A stretch of DNA of 64,000 bases from positions 309,482 to 373,481 of the forward strand of contig BCIJ01000015.1 in the NCBI GenBank assembly GCA_001599935.1, read 5' to 3'. Shown piece by piece: positions 33,711 through 44,276 of this stretch (position 1 is the first letter of the stretch; each line of letters starts with the position of its first letter). The notes beneath the pieces are model-generated. The model did not search any database. It was not told where the DNA came from and worked only from the letters and a program-made list of their open reading frames with translations. The stretch is from Holtermannia corniformis. Its lineage: Eukaryota > Basidiomycota > Tremellomycetes > Holtermanniales. Both the position numbers and the translations under genes were made by a program.

Positions 33711-35214
33711 ATGCGCGTCCCTACACTAGCCACTAGTCTGCTAACAGGCCTCGGTGCTCTGCAAGAGGTACCGCAACGCATCGAGACTCACGAACTACAA
33801 TGGCACGGCAACTCCTCCCTGCCTAAAGTCTTGTACGTCAACAGACCTCGCACCCAGGTAGCATCAAAGCTCCACAATGCTGACCTCGGCACAGAGTATA
33901 CAATCTCGACGGCACCATCCTGGCCAAGTCGAGCTTTTCCCGCGCCGACAACATCCTCTACTATTATGGCCCCTCGCACGGTCCTTCTCCGCTCGAGTAT
34001 GCAACTGATGTGGTGCCCGAGGTGCTCGACCTGGCCCAGCTAGCGTTCATCGACATGAAGCACGCTCGACCGAGGCCGAATGCAAACTCGGAGGTCTTTC
34101 TCGACATTGTCCAACATGCCAACGAACACCTTTGTGCCGAAGGATCAGACGTGACTGGGGCGGTGCTACTGCACGGAACCGACGTGCTGGATGAAGTGGT
34201 GAGTACTACTCTGCTCTTACCAATACGATCAAGTTGATAGATGCAGGCATTGGGCATCGATCTCGCGCTGCAGTGTTCCAAGCCGTTCATAACCACTGGC
34301 TCAATGAGGCCTAGCTCGCACCTCTCTCCTGACGGGCATGCAAACTTCTACCACGCTGTCCGTACCGCGATCGATCCGGCTTCTCAGAATCGAGGAGGTT
34401 TGGTTGTGTTCAACGAGTGAGTCGTGTCCCCCTCGAAGCCTTTGGACTCTGATGAGCGCCTTGAGTCGGATCATGCAGGCGTATTGGGCTACCAAGACGA
34501 ATACCCACATGCCTGATACCTTCAAGACGGTTGAGCCAGGTTTCGTTGGTGCGGTCGAGTCAGACACCAGTTTGGGGATTGTGGCTCATAAGGTCACAGG
34601 CACGTTCTACGGCGGACAGCCAGTCTACTACAACCAGCCTACTCAGCCTATCATGAAGTCGGTCTTCAACCTGACGGGGGTCACCAACTTGCCTCGGGTG
34701 GCGATTGTGTTTGGTCACGGTGCGTGGGCACGGAACGCTGCATGCTCGGATCTGACCCTACTAGACGACAACGACGACAAAGCTATTGATGCCGCGGTCG
34801 CGAACGGCGCACGGTGTGTCAACCTGGCAAACCTGTTCCCGTGTGCTAACCAGAACACTTAGCGGACTGGTCTACGTCGGCGCGGGCGCTGGTGCCTTTA
34901 TGGACTTTGTCAAACATCGCTTCGAGCACTGGGCCGAGCAGGGTATTCCAAGCGTCGTATCATATCGTCCAGTCGCTGGTGCATCCACACCCAAGCCTAG
35001 CTCAGATTGGGCGTAAGTAGCCTAATACGGCTGTCGAGAGAGTGCTGAATAGCACAGGGTCATAACTTCGGCATTCCTAAACGCACAGCAAGCACGGATC
35101 CACCTTCAGTGTGCTCTAGCTGTCAACACTTCCTACGAGGATCTCAGGGATATCTTTGAAGGGCAGATGCGGAAGGCAATCTTCAACGAGATCACGAGCT
35201 ACTATCCCGAGTAG
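33711..35214 (+). CDS. L-asparaginase family protein, copy 2
   Basis: Tandem paralogue of the gene at 32095, 142 bases downstream and in the same orientation. A probable short signal peptide (MRVPTLATSLLTGLGALQ) starts it. The first catalytic loop reads VYNLDGTILAKSS: the usual GG before Thr is changed to DG, while the Thr is kept. Other motifs are intact: VPEVLDLAQLAF, VLLHGTDVLDEV, ITTGSMRP, HLSPDGHANFYHA, VVFNDRIMQAYW with Lys in ATKTNTH, GTFYGGQPVYY, LPRVAIVFGHDD and LVYVGAGAGAF. It ends SYYPE. The intron after VVFND uses a GTGAGT donor and an acceptor at TTGAG, giving NDRIMQ as in bacterial enzymes (NDEI). The Gly-to-Asp change next to the nucleophile might alter activity; that is inference. 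Confidence 0.83.
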
Positions 35215-35541
35215 CCACGGCACCGTGCCACTTTGAGAGCAAGCAGGGGGTTTCGGTCTTTGCTGTTGCCGAACCCCCCTTTGCCTATCGCCTTAGTGTC
35301 TGTCTGTGCGTAGCTTTGCGATCGCTCAGAAAAATACCATACCCATGCAACGTCGTCCAGCTGCGCTTGTGTCCATGTCGCCTGGCTAGCTTTTCCCTCG
35401 CCGCCGGTTCGGATCACGGCATCAAAGTGTGCGGCTCCGGCAGTGCGATTACCCGACGCGCCGTCATTTTGGACCAGCTGATCGCCAGCTCGCGCGCGGT
35501 TGCTAGGGACTGCAGCAGCACCGGGGCCCGTAACGACCACA
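35215..35541. other. Intergenic, promoter of the acyl-CoA synthetase gene
   Basis: No credible gene. A minus-strand open frame of 115 codons (35202-35549) overlaps the asparaginase stop and has no recognisable domain. Confidence 0.5.
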
Positions 35542-38537
35542 ATGCCCACCTATGCCTACCCAGGCAGTCTGCGACTCGACAGACAGGCTCATGTAGATTG
35601 ACGACTTGTAAAGTTTCGACTAGTGGCTGATCCGGCGATAGATCACCCCGGCCGTCAACGAGGGCGAGAGTGGTGAGTGACTCTTGTTGTCGGACCCGAG
35701 CTGAACTGTTATCAGATGTCTTCAACAGTCGTGAGTTGATGTCCCAAGGGCTGTATGATGACTCACACCTATGCAGCGCTCTGGCCACGCTCTGTATTGA
35801 CCGCGCCGGAGCAACCCCGGACACTCTTCGAGGTCTTTGAACAATGTATGTTCCCATCACACGCCCTCCTTTGTTGTCAGAGTCACGCTACTGACGTAGA
35901 TCAGCGGTTGCCAGGCATCCCGACGCACCACTTTTCCAGCGTCGGGTCCCCGTCCCAGGTCAACTAGGTCAATTTGAACCCACCCTCACGCCAACTTCGT
36001 ACCGTACCATTCAGTCGCGCCGGAATGCGTTTGGTTCTGCCTTGCTTGCACTCGAGGCGCAGGGCAAGCTTGGCACTGTCAAGGAGATCACCAACCCTGG
36101 TCAACCGACGTTTGGCGATGCGGATCGGCGTAAAGGTGGTGCCCGGCGCGGGTGGGCTGTAGGAGTCTGGAGTGCGAACCGCGAAGAGTGGCAGGTCGTC
36201 GATCTGGCATGCCATGCTTATGGCCTGGTCGGTGTCAGTATCTACGAGACTCTTGGGCCAGATGTGGTCGAGTACATGTGAGTCTGTATCCCCCTCTGCT
36301 TAAGCTCGCGCTGACATACGGGTCCAAGCTCGAACAACACTCCTCTGCCGATCATCGTCTCTGCTGGCTCGCATCTCGCCACCTTACTTCGCCTCGTGCC
36401 CTCCATCCCCACACTCAAACTCGTTGTCTCCATGGACCCCTTTCCGCCGTCCGAGTGGTCCCTGCTTCAGCAATGGTCCAAGTCTGTCGGTGTCACTTTG
36501 AAGTCTATGAACGAGCTCGAAGCCTGGGGTGCCGAGACGCCTCAGGCACTTGCGCCTGGGCCGTTAGAGGACGAGATTGAGCTCGATATCAAGCGCGTCA
36601 TCACCATCAGCTATACCAGCGGTACCACTGGCGAGTCTGCCCGCCCGACAGGAGTGCACGTGAACTGACGGTTGCCAGGCAACCCCAAAGGCGCCGTGCT
36701 TACAAACTACAACATGACGACGGCGATCATCTCGAACGCTCATGGCTCTACGAAGGGGCTCGACGAACCGGGCTTTAGGTTCATCAGCTATCTGCCGCTC
36801 TCACACATGTGCGTCTTCCAAGCGATGACCCCTGTTTGTAGAGTACATGCTGACGACTGGCGCAGCTACGAACGCTTCCTCCAATTGTTGATCATGTACA
36901 TGGACGGCACCATCTGCTTCACGACAGGCGACAATTCAAAGCTGCTAGAGGATGCGCAGATCATTCAGCCTCACTTCTTCCCTGGTGTCCCGCGAATCTG
37001 GAACAGGTCAGGCACTGTGCGGTTGCACCGGTTTTTGATTCTGATTAACGATTGCAGAGTCCACGCAGCGATCAAAGCGCAAATGGCCGCCGGCGGCCTC
37101 AAGGGCGCCCTACTCACCCGCGCCGTCAACGCCAAACTCGAACACTGGCACGCAACAGGCCAAGTCACGCACAGAGTCTACGACGCGCTCGTGTTCCGCA
37201 AAGTACGCGCGTTGCTGGGCGGGCACGTCATCTACATGACGTCTGGCTCGGCACCACTCGCGGGCGATGTGCTCGAGATGCTCAAGATCTGCTTTAGCTG
37301 TGATGTGGTACAGGGTGTGAGTTGCAGTGTCTGGGCTGTGTTAGGAAGCGCGCTGATGCGGGGGCTCGACAGTTTGGCATGACCGAGGTGAGTTGGATCC
37401 CATTGCGTGCGCGGCGTGGCTGAGCAGTGAAGACGATTGGGACGTGCACCAAGCAGTATGTCGCAGCATGCAGTGTCCACAGTGTCAAGTACTGACGATG
37501 TCTTTAGGGTTGCCGCAGATGTTGGCGCGACGGGGACGTGTGGCCAGATCCAACCGTGCAACGAGCTCAAACTGGTGGACGTACAGGAGATGGGCGTGAG
37601 TGGTAGCTCTGTCCAGTGTATCCGGGAGCTGATCATCCACAGTACACAAGCAAGGACAAGCCGAATCCACGGGGCGAGTGCGTACAGAGACTGCTCCTCC
37701 CTGCCGAGATGACTGACGATCTGCAGGCTCTGCATCCGCGGCTCAAATGTCTTTGTCGGCTATCTCAATGATCCTGAGAACACGCGCAAGACGATTGATG
37801 AGGATGGCTGGATGCATACGGGCGAGTGAGTCGTGGTAGCCTGAACTATCCGTGGACTGGGGCTGATGAAGCGCAGCATTGCCGAGATTGACGGTGCTGG
37901 CCGGCTCAAGATTATCGACAGACTGAAGAACGTCCTCAAGCTCAGTCAAGGGTTTGTCTATATCCGTACTATCGGGAAGTAGCAGACTGATATACCAACA
38001 GCGAATACGTCGCTCTCGAGAAGCTCGAAGGCATCTATGCGCTCAACCCGCTCTTTGCCCAACTCATGGTCCACGGCGACTCGCTGCGCTCACACCTGAT
38101 TGCATTGGCGGTGCTGGACCCCGTTGTAGCTGCGCCATTCGTGTCGCAGGTGACGGGCAAGGTGGTCTCGGCGGGTGATGTGGGCAAGTTGCAGGAGCTT
38201 GTGCGGGACAACAAGGTCCGCCGGGCAGTCGTGGCTGCGCTCGGCAACGCGGCAAAGGACAAGGGTCTGAACGGGTATGTGATGATTCGGAGCGTCCGCA
38301 AAGGCTAACGACCCACTCAGCTTTGAAATGATCAAGGGCGTGCACCTGACGTTGACACCGTTCCCGGACGACCTGTTGACGCCGACGCTCAAGGTCAAGC
38401 GGTGAGTGCCACTAAGACCTCCACCTCGTCGGTACTAAGCGGGTGACAGCAACGTCGCGGCCAAGCACTACAAGCGTGAGATTGACGAAGTGTACGACGA
38501 GACGGAGAGGGAGATCGGTACGCCAGCCAAGCTGTGA
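35542..38537 (+). CDS. FAA2: Peroxisomal long-chain acyl-CoA synthetase (yeast Faa2 type) with C-terminal PTS1
   Basis: Activates fatty acids to acyl-CoA with ATP. An ANL-superfamily enzyme of about 700 residues: [17 protein letters not shown] near the N-terminus, [14 protein letters not shown], the P-loop YTSGTTGNPKGAV (split by an intron near 36631-36678), [80 protein letters not shown] and [21 protein letters not shown]. It ends TPAKL: AKL fits the PTS1 consensus, and yeast Faa2 ends in a comparable tripeptide. Seen directly: the AKL end and all motifs. Inferred: a peroxisomal location. About twelve introns; the frame is continuous if the acceptor TCGCAG at 37470 is used after FGMTE. The start at 35542 gives [13 protein letters not shown]. 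Confidence 0.9.
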
Positions 38538-39430
38538 GCAGTAGACAGTGTAGAGTTGTGCCATGAGTCAGGCGATTTATTGTGTAGACTGTACGGATAG
38601 TGGTGCCACTCTCGTAAGCCTGTGCCCTCGGCGAGGATTGCGCACGCACGGTGATCGCTCCGGTTGCGAGCACGGTGGCAACGACGGCTGGTAGCTTTGT
38701 TGCGGTCGGGACAGCGGCCAAGACGCAGCACGGATTCAAGACAACGGACAGTCGCGGTGACGAGGAGAGGAGCATACGATATCGCATACGGTCCGAGTGA
38801 GACCCAATCGACACTGGCCAGCCAAGACGACCCGCAACGCACTCTCCCACGTCCGAGACCACCGCGCCGCATAACCTTCCGCCTGATCTGCCGAGGGTGG
38901 GTCATTCATCCTTTTCCTCGGTGGTAGTAGTCCTCAACAGATACTAACGATCACCGTCTGGGTGTAGTAGACCGACCAACAGCAGAGCATCCCAGCATTG
39001 GCCACTCGCATCTCAGCCAGGACGACGGAACCAATACGCAACAAGACGATTGCCGGACCGGCAGGTACGTCGACGTCTCTTCAGTCCCTCTAGGTCACAT
39101 CGGGTTGGGTCTGGTCACGCTCGTCTCTTTGACGCGGACCGACTGCCGCGAGTCCCCATTCCGTGTCGCCACTTGCTCCTTTGGCTGCCGGCCCTCCATT
39201 CTCGTAGAGTCCCTTTTGCTCGCCGCTTTGTCGTCGACCTTTGGCCCAGGCAATAGCTAATCTGTACTGCGTGAGCCCGTTGAAGCGTGCTGAACAGCAA
39301 CCATCATCGCTTTAGCGACTTGCAAAGCATTAGCCGATAAGCCATGGTCGGTGTGCTACTCGACGGCTGCTCGCTTTCATCAAATGCTGGCCGTGCTGAC
39401 GCTCATTAGACACCTCACCACACTCTCGAT
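38538..39430. other. 0.9-kb intergenic region
   Basis: Short open frames on both strands only (the longest, minus 38395-38862, has no domain and overlaps the FAA2 3' end). No RNA gene or repeat was recognised. It holds the FAA2 3' UTR and the promoter of the gene at 39431. Confidence 0.5.
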
Positions 39431-41355
39431 ATGGTTACCAAACCGCCCTCTGGGGTACACGACCCACCGCGACCCTTACTGAGCCCCTTGTCGCCCCCCG
39501 CGCCGCCTTCGCCCCGTGGCACCTTCGACAGTCTGTCAGACACCGACCTCTCCGATGCCGACTGGACAGAGATAGAGTCGAGCCATGACTCGCAACACGG
39601 CGGCTCAGAGTTCGGCAGTGGTTCAGAGTTGCTCGATCCTGGCAGTCCGCACCCATCCGAGTCGGATGCCGAAGTCGATGACCCAACGCCACATCCTAGC
39701 GTCGGACTCGATTCCAAGCCACCCCTGTTCGGCCAGTTGACGGCCACGGCTATCCTCCCGCCGTCCGCTTTTGGCAGCTCGTACCTTGATCCCGATGGCT
39801 CGGCGACGCCTCTCAACTCCTCGATGGGCACCATCAGTTCGTCTGCATACCGTCTCGTCCCAGCTCCCGACGATAGCCTGATCCTTCCGGACCCACTGTC
39901 AAACTCGTACGAGGCTGCACGCTCGGCTGAACAAGCACAGACCAAGACCAAGCCGTCACCTTCACGACTCCGGTCGTTTCTCGCCGACGCTACCGACACT
40001 CCTCGAAACCAAGTCGACGAGTCATGGCTCCGTGCAAGCCGCGCCGCCGTCGGGAGCGCAGATGCAGACGACCAGTCCAAGTCCGGAGGAGAGGACGCAG
40101 AGTACGCACTGCTGAACAGCAAGACTAGTGATGAGATTGCGCGCTCGCTCGAGGGCTCGCGTGAGTTTTTCGACGTCCTGCCGGTGACCAAGAAGGAGCA
40201 GATGCCGAGTGTAGAGCCACCCGTGCGGATTGATCGAAGTCATGGAGCGTTCAAGAAATGGCAAGTCATTTTGGTTCAGTGAAGCGTAGCTCAGCTGACG
40301 ACGACAGGACACTCCGAACCGCTCTCGTCACCCTAGCCTCGTTCATTGCGCTTGCTACTTTGGGCTCGCTCGCGCCCAAGACTGCGCAAGAGACCAAGCC
40401 ATCGCTCGAGCAGCTGCTCAAACCAATCATTCACTCTGCCCAGAGCCACTCTGTCCTCTCAACCCTCTGGGAGCATGTCACCGCTGCGCCGAGTGACTCG
40501 TCGAGTGTTGTTCAAAGTGCGCTCTCGACACTGTACGCCGGTATTGCCACGACATCGACCGAAGCGGCAGAGCAGACGCCAAAGGTGCCTTTGCCGTGGA
40601 AGCGCCAGCGTGCGCAGACGCAGCACATCGTGCACGAGGACGGCGTGGTCATCGTCTCGCCAAAGGAAGTCGCGCGCTTTGTCGACGTCGACCCTTGGCG
40701 AGTTTGGCGAAGCCGTCAGCCAGTCGCTAGCACGGACGAGCAAGTCTCGGCTTGCACTTCTGTTACGCTCGTCCCGACGGAGACTGCTCGTCAGGGGGCC
40801 CTCACAGCTGCTTTTCGACCAGCTTTCAAGCAGGCTGCCCACGCCTCGCTTATCCTCCGCACTCAAGTGCAGCGCCTGGCTTTACATGTCCTCATCGCCA
40901 TCCGGCAAGACGCCGAACACATCCTCTCGGCATGCCGCGATGCGGTGCAATCGGCCGTCGGCCGTGCAGCGCGAGGCGCTTCCCTCGCTCGTCAAGCGAT
41001 GCGCTCGCTTGCGCGCAGTCGCACTCCCGAAGGCCCCCCTGCGGCGCGTCCACGCATAGCCGAAGCCATCTCGCACGCCGCCGCTGCCGAGCACGCGCGC
41101 ACTCTTCGAGCGATCGAACTCGCGCACGAGAACCTCGACAAGCTGTCTGTCTATGTCGATTCGCAAGCTGCGGCTGTGTCTCAGCTCGCACACGAGGCCC
41201 TCTCCCACTCGCGACAGACGGTGCGCCACGCCCGTACCGGTCTCGACAACCTGCTTGAAGACACGGGCCTTCGCTCAGCCCCGAAAGGTAACACGCGCTC
41301 GCGACGCCAGCGCATCCTGGAAGCCGCACACCACGTACGCTCCTTTCCCTACTGA
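39431..41355 (+). CDS. Unknown protein with long acidic/Ser-rich N-terminus, one membrane span and Ala-rich helical tail
   Basis: The first ~275 residues are Pro/Ser/Asp-rich and look disordered (SDTDLSDADWTEIESSHDS). One hydrophobic segment (ALVTLASFIALATLGSLA) follows, then an Ala/Arg/Gln-rich helical region with many His and Ser (AEAISHAAAAEHARTLRAIE, VYVDSQAAAVSQLAHEALS). One intron is needed near 40260-40308. The best donor is GCAAGT after TG (a GC-AG intron, joining as KKWTLRT); a GTCATT donor three codon-bases later is the alternative (KKWQDTLRT). Either keeps the frame. WTEIES is reminiscent of membrane-bound autophagy or organelle adaptors with acidic WxxI/L motifs, but that is speculation. 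No family assigned. Confidence 0.68.
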
Positions 41356-42239
41356 CGTGCCCTAGACGGGCTAACACTGTAGATTTTCTCATTCGATTTC
41401 GCTCGCTAGGCTGCCATCCAGGTGATCTTATGAAGTACCCGGCCCGACCCCCTTCCCTGTTTGTCTGATTGTATCCCCCACGTTTCTGTTCGCTCCACTG
41501 TTGATTGTTCTGGTGCCACGGTAGCCCTCGCTTTGTTCCATTGTCACACTAGCTAGATTGTACGCGATGTCAGGCAATATCCGCGCCTTCTACATGGCGT
41601 TAATGACGGGGCGATCTCGTGGTCGTGTTCCTGCTCCCAGAGGCCATCCGGATGTACCAGAGTGACTCTGTAGGAGCACACAACTAGGTACAAGAAGACG
41701 GGCTATAAGGAGGAAAGGTGACGGTGGCGGGTAAAGATGTTTTTCGCCACTCTGAGGCACTGAAACAGGGATGAGAACAGGACACGGTGAAGAGAAAGAG
41801 CTGAAGCCAAGTTGAGGGATCGAGTCGATTTGCGTCATCTCGAAACGCCGGCATTGATACCCTTCTCTTCGTCCCCGACCCAGCTACTCCTTTTATTTCG
41901 AAGACATCGTCAGACGTATATAGATCGCGCAGCCCTCATCTTCTGATTCAGGAACTTCTGTTGGATTACGCCACTCAGCCAGCCATCAGGGCGGACGACG
42001 CGGCGGGTGACGCCGCATCTGGCGAACACTACATCCGGCGCGGATGTAGCCAAGACAAGTCTGGCGCGCAGAGGATGTAGTCAAGGCGCCGAGGATGCGA
42101 CGCATCCGGCGAGGATACTGCATCCGGCGAGACATCAGGGACGTCAGAGTTGTAGGCGAAAGCCTACAAAGAAGCGCCGTAGCGAGCGAGATGCATCACG
42201 GTTCTTCCCCATCATCTAACAACTTCGCCACCGCCTACA
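41356..42239. other. 0.9-kb intergenic region with short repeats at its 3' end
   Basis: No gene. 41998-42140 has a run of imperfect CATCCGGCG-type repeats (listed separately). A TATATAG at 41917-41923 lies about 320 bases before the ATG at 42240, too far to be a sure core promoter. Confidence 0.5.
41998..42140. repeat. Imperfect short-repeat array (CATCCGGCGA / GGATGTAG units)
   Basis: Units seen include GCATCTGGCGA, ACATCCGGCGCGGATGTAG, CTGGCGCGCAGAGGATGTAG, GCATCCGGCGAGGATACT and GCATCCGGCGAGACATC. They are irregularly spaced and partly inverted (ACATCC with GGATGT). The array ends about 100 bases before the small gene at 42240. Confidence 0.55.
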
Positions 42240-42569
42240 ATGTCGAGCGAACGCCGAAAGAAGTGTGAGAAGCTCCTCGCAGTGATGAGGTCAACCATCA
42301 AGGACGGTAAAGACTCCCTCAAGACGGTAAAAGACGCTTACGGAGTGGAACGCGAGAAATACGAACTAAATGCTGATGAAGTGGTAAAGATATATGACGA
42401 ATTCGAATCCTGTCTACAAGACACGGATGCCAGCTTTGATGACCTTCGAGAAGAGGGGAAGACCTTGGAGGAAGAGTTCTACGCGCTGGACTTTTCGGTG
42501 AAAGACGCGGAAGCGCTCTATGATGCGTCCGTACTTGCTTTCGAGCGGGCGCAAAAAAACTCTGCTTAG
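42240..42569 (+). CDS. Small helical protein A (109 residues), tandem family of three
   Basis: A single open frame starting MSSERRKKCEKLLAVM. It is almost wholly predicted helix, highly charged, with heptad-like spacing (TLEEEFYALDFSVKDAEALY, DASVLAFERAQK). No signal peptide or membrane span. The C-terminal third aligns with the genes at 43006 and 43634 on a pattern of acidic residues, Lys-x-Glu-Ala and a final FERA/VIERA/VVERA. I recognise no known family. No intron is needed, unlike most genes around it. Confidence 0.6.
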   Translation: MSSERRKKCEKLLAVMRSTIKDGKDSLKTVKDAYGVEREKYELNADEVVKIYDEFESCLQDTDASFDDLREEGKTLEEEFYALDFSVKDAEALYDASVLAFERAQKNSA

Positions 42570-43005
42570 AGAAAGCTAAGTTGTCATGCAATGCATATAC
42601 CCGTTGACAGGTTACGATACACACAAACCGTCGAGGTACTAGAGTTTGAGTGGGGTGTGATCGTAATTACCTTCCCAGCACGGGTTGGTTCGGACTGGAA
42701 ATGCAGTCATCACATACGGATGCCATACCGACGCAAAGCTGAACAGTCGTATCAAACTAGATACGATGCAGATGTACAACCATTCTTGTCTCTGGTAGGG
42801 CGGTCGGTTCCAGGTATCCTTTGTCGGTAGCGAAGACAACCCATCTCAATGTGTAGCTCACCTCACCTCATTCACCCTCCTTGGCTTACGAAGGAAGTCT
42901 ACGATGGGGGTGGGCGAACATCACTGAAAAGGGTCTAGAGGCTAAGAAGGCTTTCCACTGGTTGAAAAGGTCCATGCCCGCCTCCCCTGCATATCTTACC
43001 TCAGC
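42570..43005. other. Spacer between small genes A and B
   Basis: 436 bases; only short frames. No RNA gene seen. Presumably the terminator of A and promoter of B. Confidence 0.45.
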
Positions 43006-43386
43006 ATGTCGATTCTTGCGGGCGACTGTCAGTCGATCTGGGACGAGATCAAGTCCTTAGTAGACTCTCTGAACGCGCATGCCAGTGATGCCTCGAGCAG
43101 CGCCGACGAGAACAAGCTCAGGAGCTTTGAGTCAACGATCGACTCTTTTGCCAACAAGCAAGAAATGCTTGACGACGAAATACAGGCTTGCAATTGAGAT
43201 GACGCAAAATCTGAAGCTCTGGCGAACACAATTGTGCCAGTGATCGAACGGGCAGAGCTGCTAGCAACAAGTGCTACGAGTGCAACCTCCTCAACCAATC
43301 GTCGGGTGAGTATGCAGCCTGCAAATTGAAACAAGGCTGATAAGACGACGCAGGCTACTCCGAGGCCGGTCGACCTCTCTCGTTGA
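43006..43386 (+). pseudogene. Small helical protein B, paralogue of A, interrupted by in-frame TGA
   Basis: The ATG at 43006 opens MSILAGDCQSIWDEIKSLVD and runs 63 codons to a TGA at 43195-43197. The same frame then stays open with DDAKSEALANTIVPVIERAELL. It crosses a good intron (GTGAGT...CGCAG, near 43305-43352) and ends VDLSR at 43386. The part after TGA aligns with the C-terminal parts of A and C, so the coding homology continues through the stop. Possibilities: a recent nonsense mutation, a sequencing error, programmed readthrough, or removal of the stop by a weak intron (GTGATG donor near 43083, TTGAG acceptor). I favour a disrupted or polymorphic gene. Confidence 0.5.
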
Positions 43387-43633
43387 GCTTGCACGATGAC
43401 AAGGACACCGATACACTGCTGCGAGCCGTAGCTGGCTGGGCGTCAAGCGCAAAGCCCTCAGAATAGCTTGTCATGAGAAATGAACGACGATCGCCTGCCC
43501 GAAGCTAGCCCGCAGCGTGGCTCCTGACACAGGTATGACAAAGGTGTAGTAGATCTCGTTCAAACAGAAGGGGCATGACGACGAAACATAAGAGAAGGAG
43601 TCATGTACACTGTTTGTCAACCGCCTTCGTACA

Positions 43634-43966
43634 ATGACGACTGTGGATGAGTTCAAGGCACTGTGTGAGGAGCTGTATGCGCAAGCGACTCGCGCGCTTG
43701 AGATGTCAGAACAAAGAGCAAGATCTGCCATCATTTCACCGTCGAACAATCTCGAGTTTGGCGATTTGCTCAGATCGTGGGCCACCAATAGCGAACAGAT
43801 TGAGTCAACGTTGCGGCGCGATATGAAGCATCTGGGGATGCACGAGATATACAAGGAGAAGGCGGCAGGCGCTACGGCTGTAGTCGAGCGGGCGATTGCC
43901 AACGTTAAAGCGGAAAGTGCCCACGGGCGTCCCGATGGATCATCAGATGCGCTTGCGCTTGATTGA
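43634..43966 (+). CDS. Small helical protein C (110 residues), tandem family of three
   Basis: Intronless frame MTTVDEFKALCEELYAQATRA through to DGSSDALALD. Charged and helical with one Cys near the start, as in A and B (C9, C8 and C11 in A, B and C). The block KEKAAGATAVVERAIANVKA corresponds to KSEALANTIVPVIERAELL of B and KDAEALYDASVLAFERAQK of A. Same strand and regular spacing point to serial duplication followed by fast divergence. No function can be assigned. Confidence 0.58.
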   Translation: MTTVDEFKALCEELYAQATRALEMSEQRARSAIISPSNNLEFGDLLRSWATNSEQIESTLRRDMKHLGMHEIYKEKAAGATAVVERAIANVKAESAHGRPDGSSDALALD

Positions 43967-44058
43967 GGACTCGCGCGTCCGAACTGCTTCCCGTGCTCGT
44001 TAGGATTGCCAGTCACGCCCGCTGTAGACACGAGCATACTCGAGCGCCTTCTTTTCAG

Positions 44059-44276
44059 ATGCCACTTGTCCAATCCTCGTCTGTATGTCTCAGGTCACAC
44101 CACGATGGCCGCTCGGTCTTTGCCAGCCCTCAGTTGACATGCCAGCACTACAGGATCTACCACAAGACTTCCCAAAGTCGAATGAAGGTTCCCAGAAGGT
44201 ACGGGCCGAGACATACGGCAAGTCAGGGTGGGATGCCATGTCAGACGCCGAGATGGGATGTCGGGGACGACGCTAA
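44059..44276 (+). CDS. Possible small two-exon gene, unknown
   Basis: The ATG at 44059 opens MPLVQSSS. A consensus intron GTATGT...GCCAG of 44 bases leads to PSVDMPALQDLPQDFP, then KVRAETYGKSGWDAMSDAEMG, ending at the TAA at 44274-44276. The intron ends are good and the second exon looks protein-like. The region after the stop also has a CTAAC branch site and TTTCAG acceptor (44271-44302), so the true 3' structure may differ. No homology recognised. Confidence 0.3.

Noticed and set aside
34420..34490. Non-canonical (TG) intron donor shared by both asparaginases
   Set aside because: Using the acceptor at TTGAG (copy 2) and GGACAG (copy 1) with the GT donor gives VVFNDRIMQ and VVMNDRIQQ, matching the family.
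35202..35549. 115-codon minus-strand frame near the acyl-CoA synthetase start
   Set aside because: No domain, overlaps the asparaginase stop and the promoter of a recognised gene.
37380..37510. Apparent frameshift after FGMTE in the acyl-CoA synthetase
   Set aside because: The acceptor TCGCAG restores the frame (FGMTEHAVSTV) with an ordinary GT-AG intron.
31359..37800. Asparaginases, acyl-CoA synthetase and phosphatase as a secondary-metabolite or catabolic cluster
   Set aside because: No backbone enzyme, transcription factor or transporter sits with them; ordinary neighbours explain the order.
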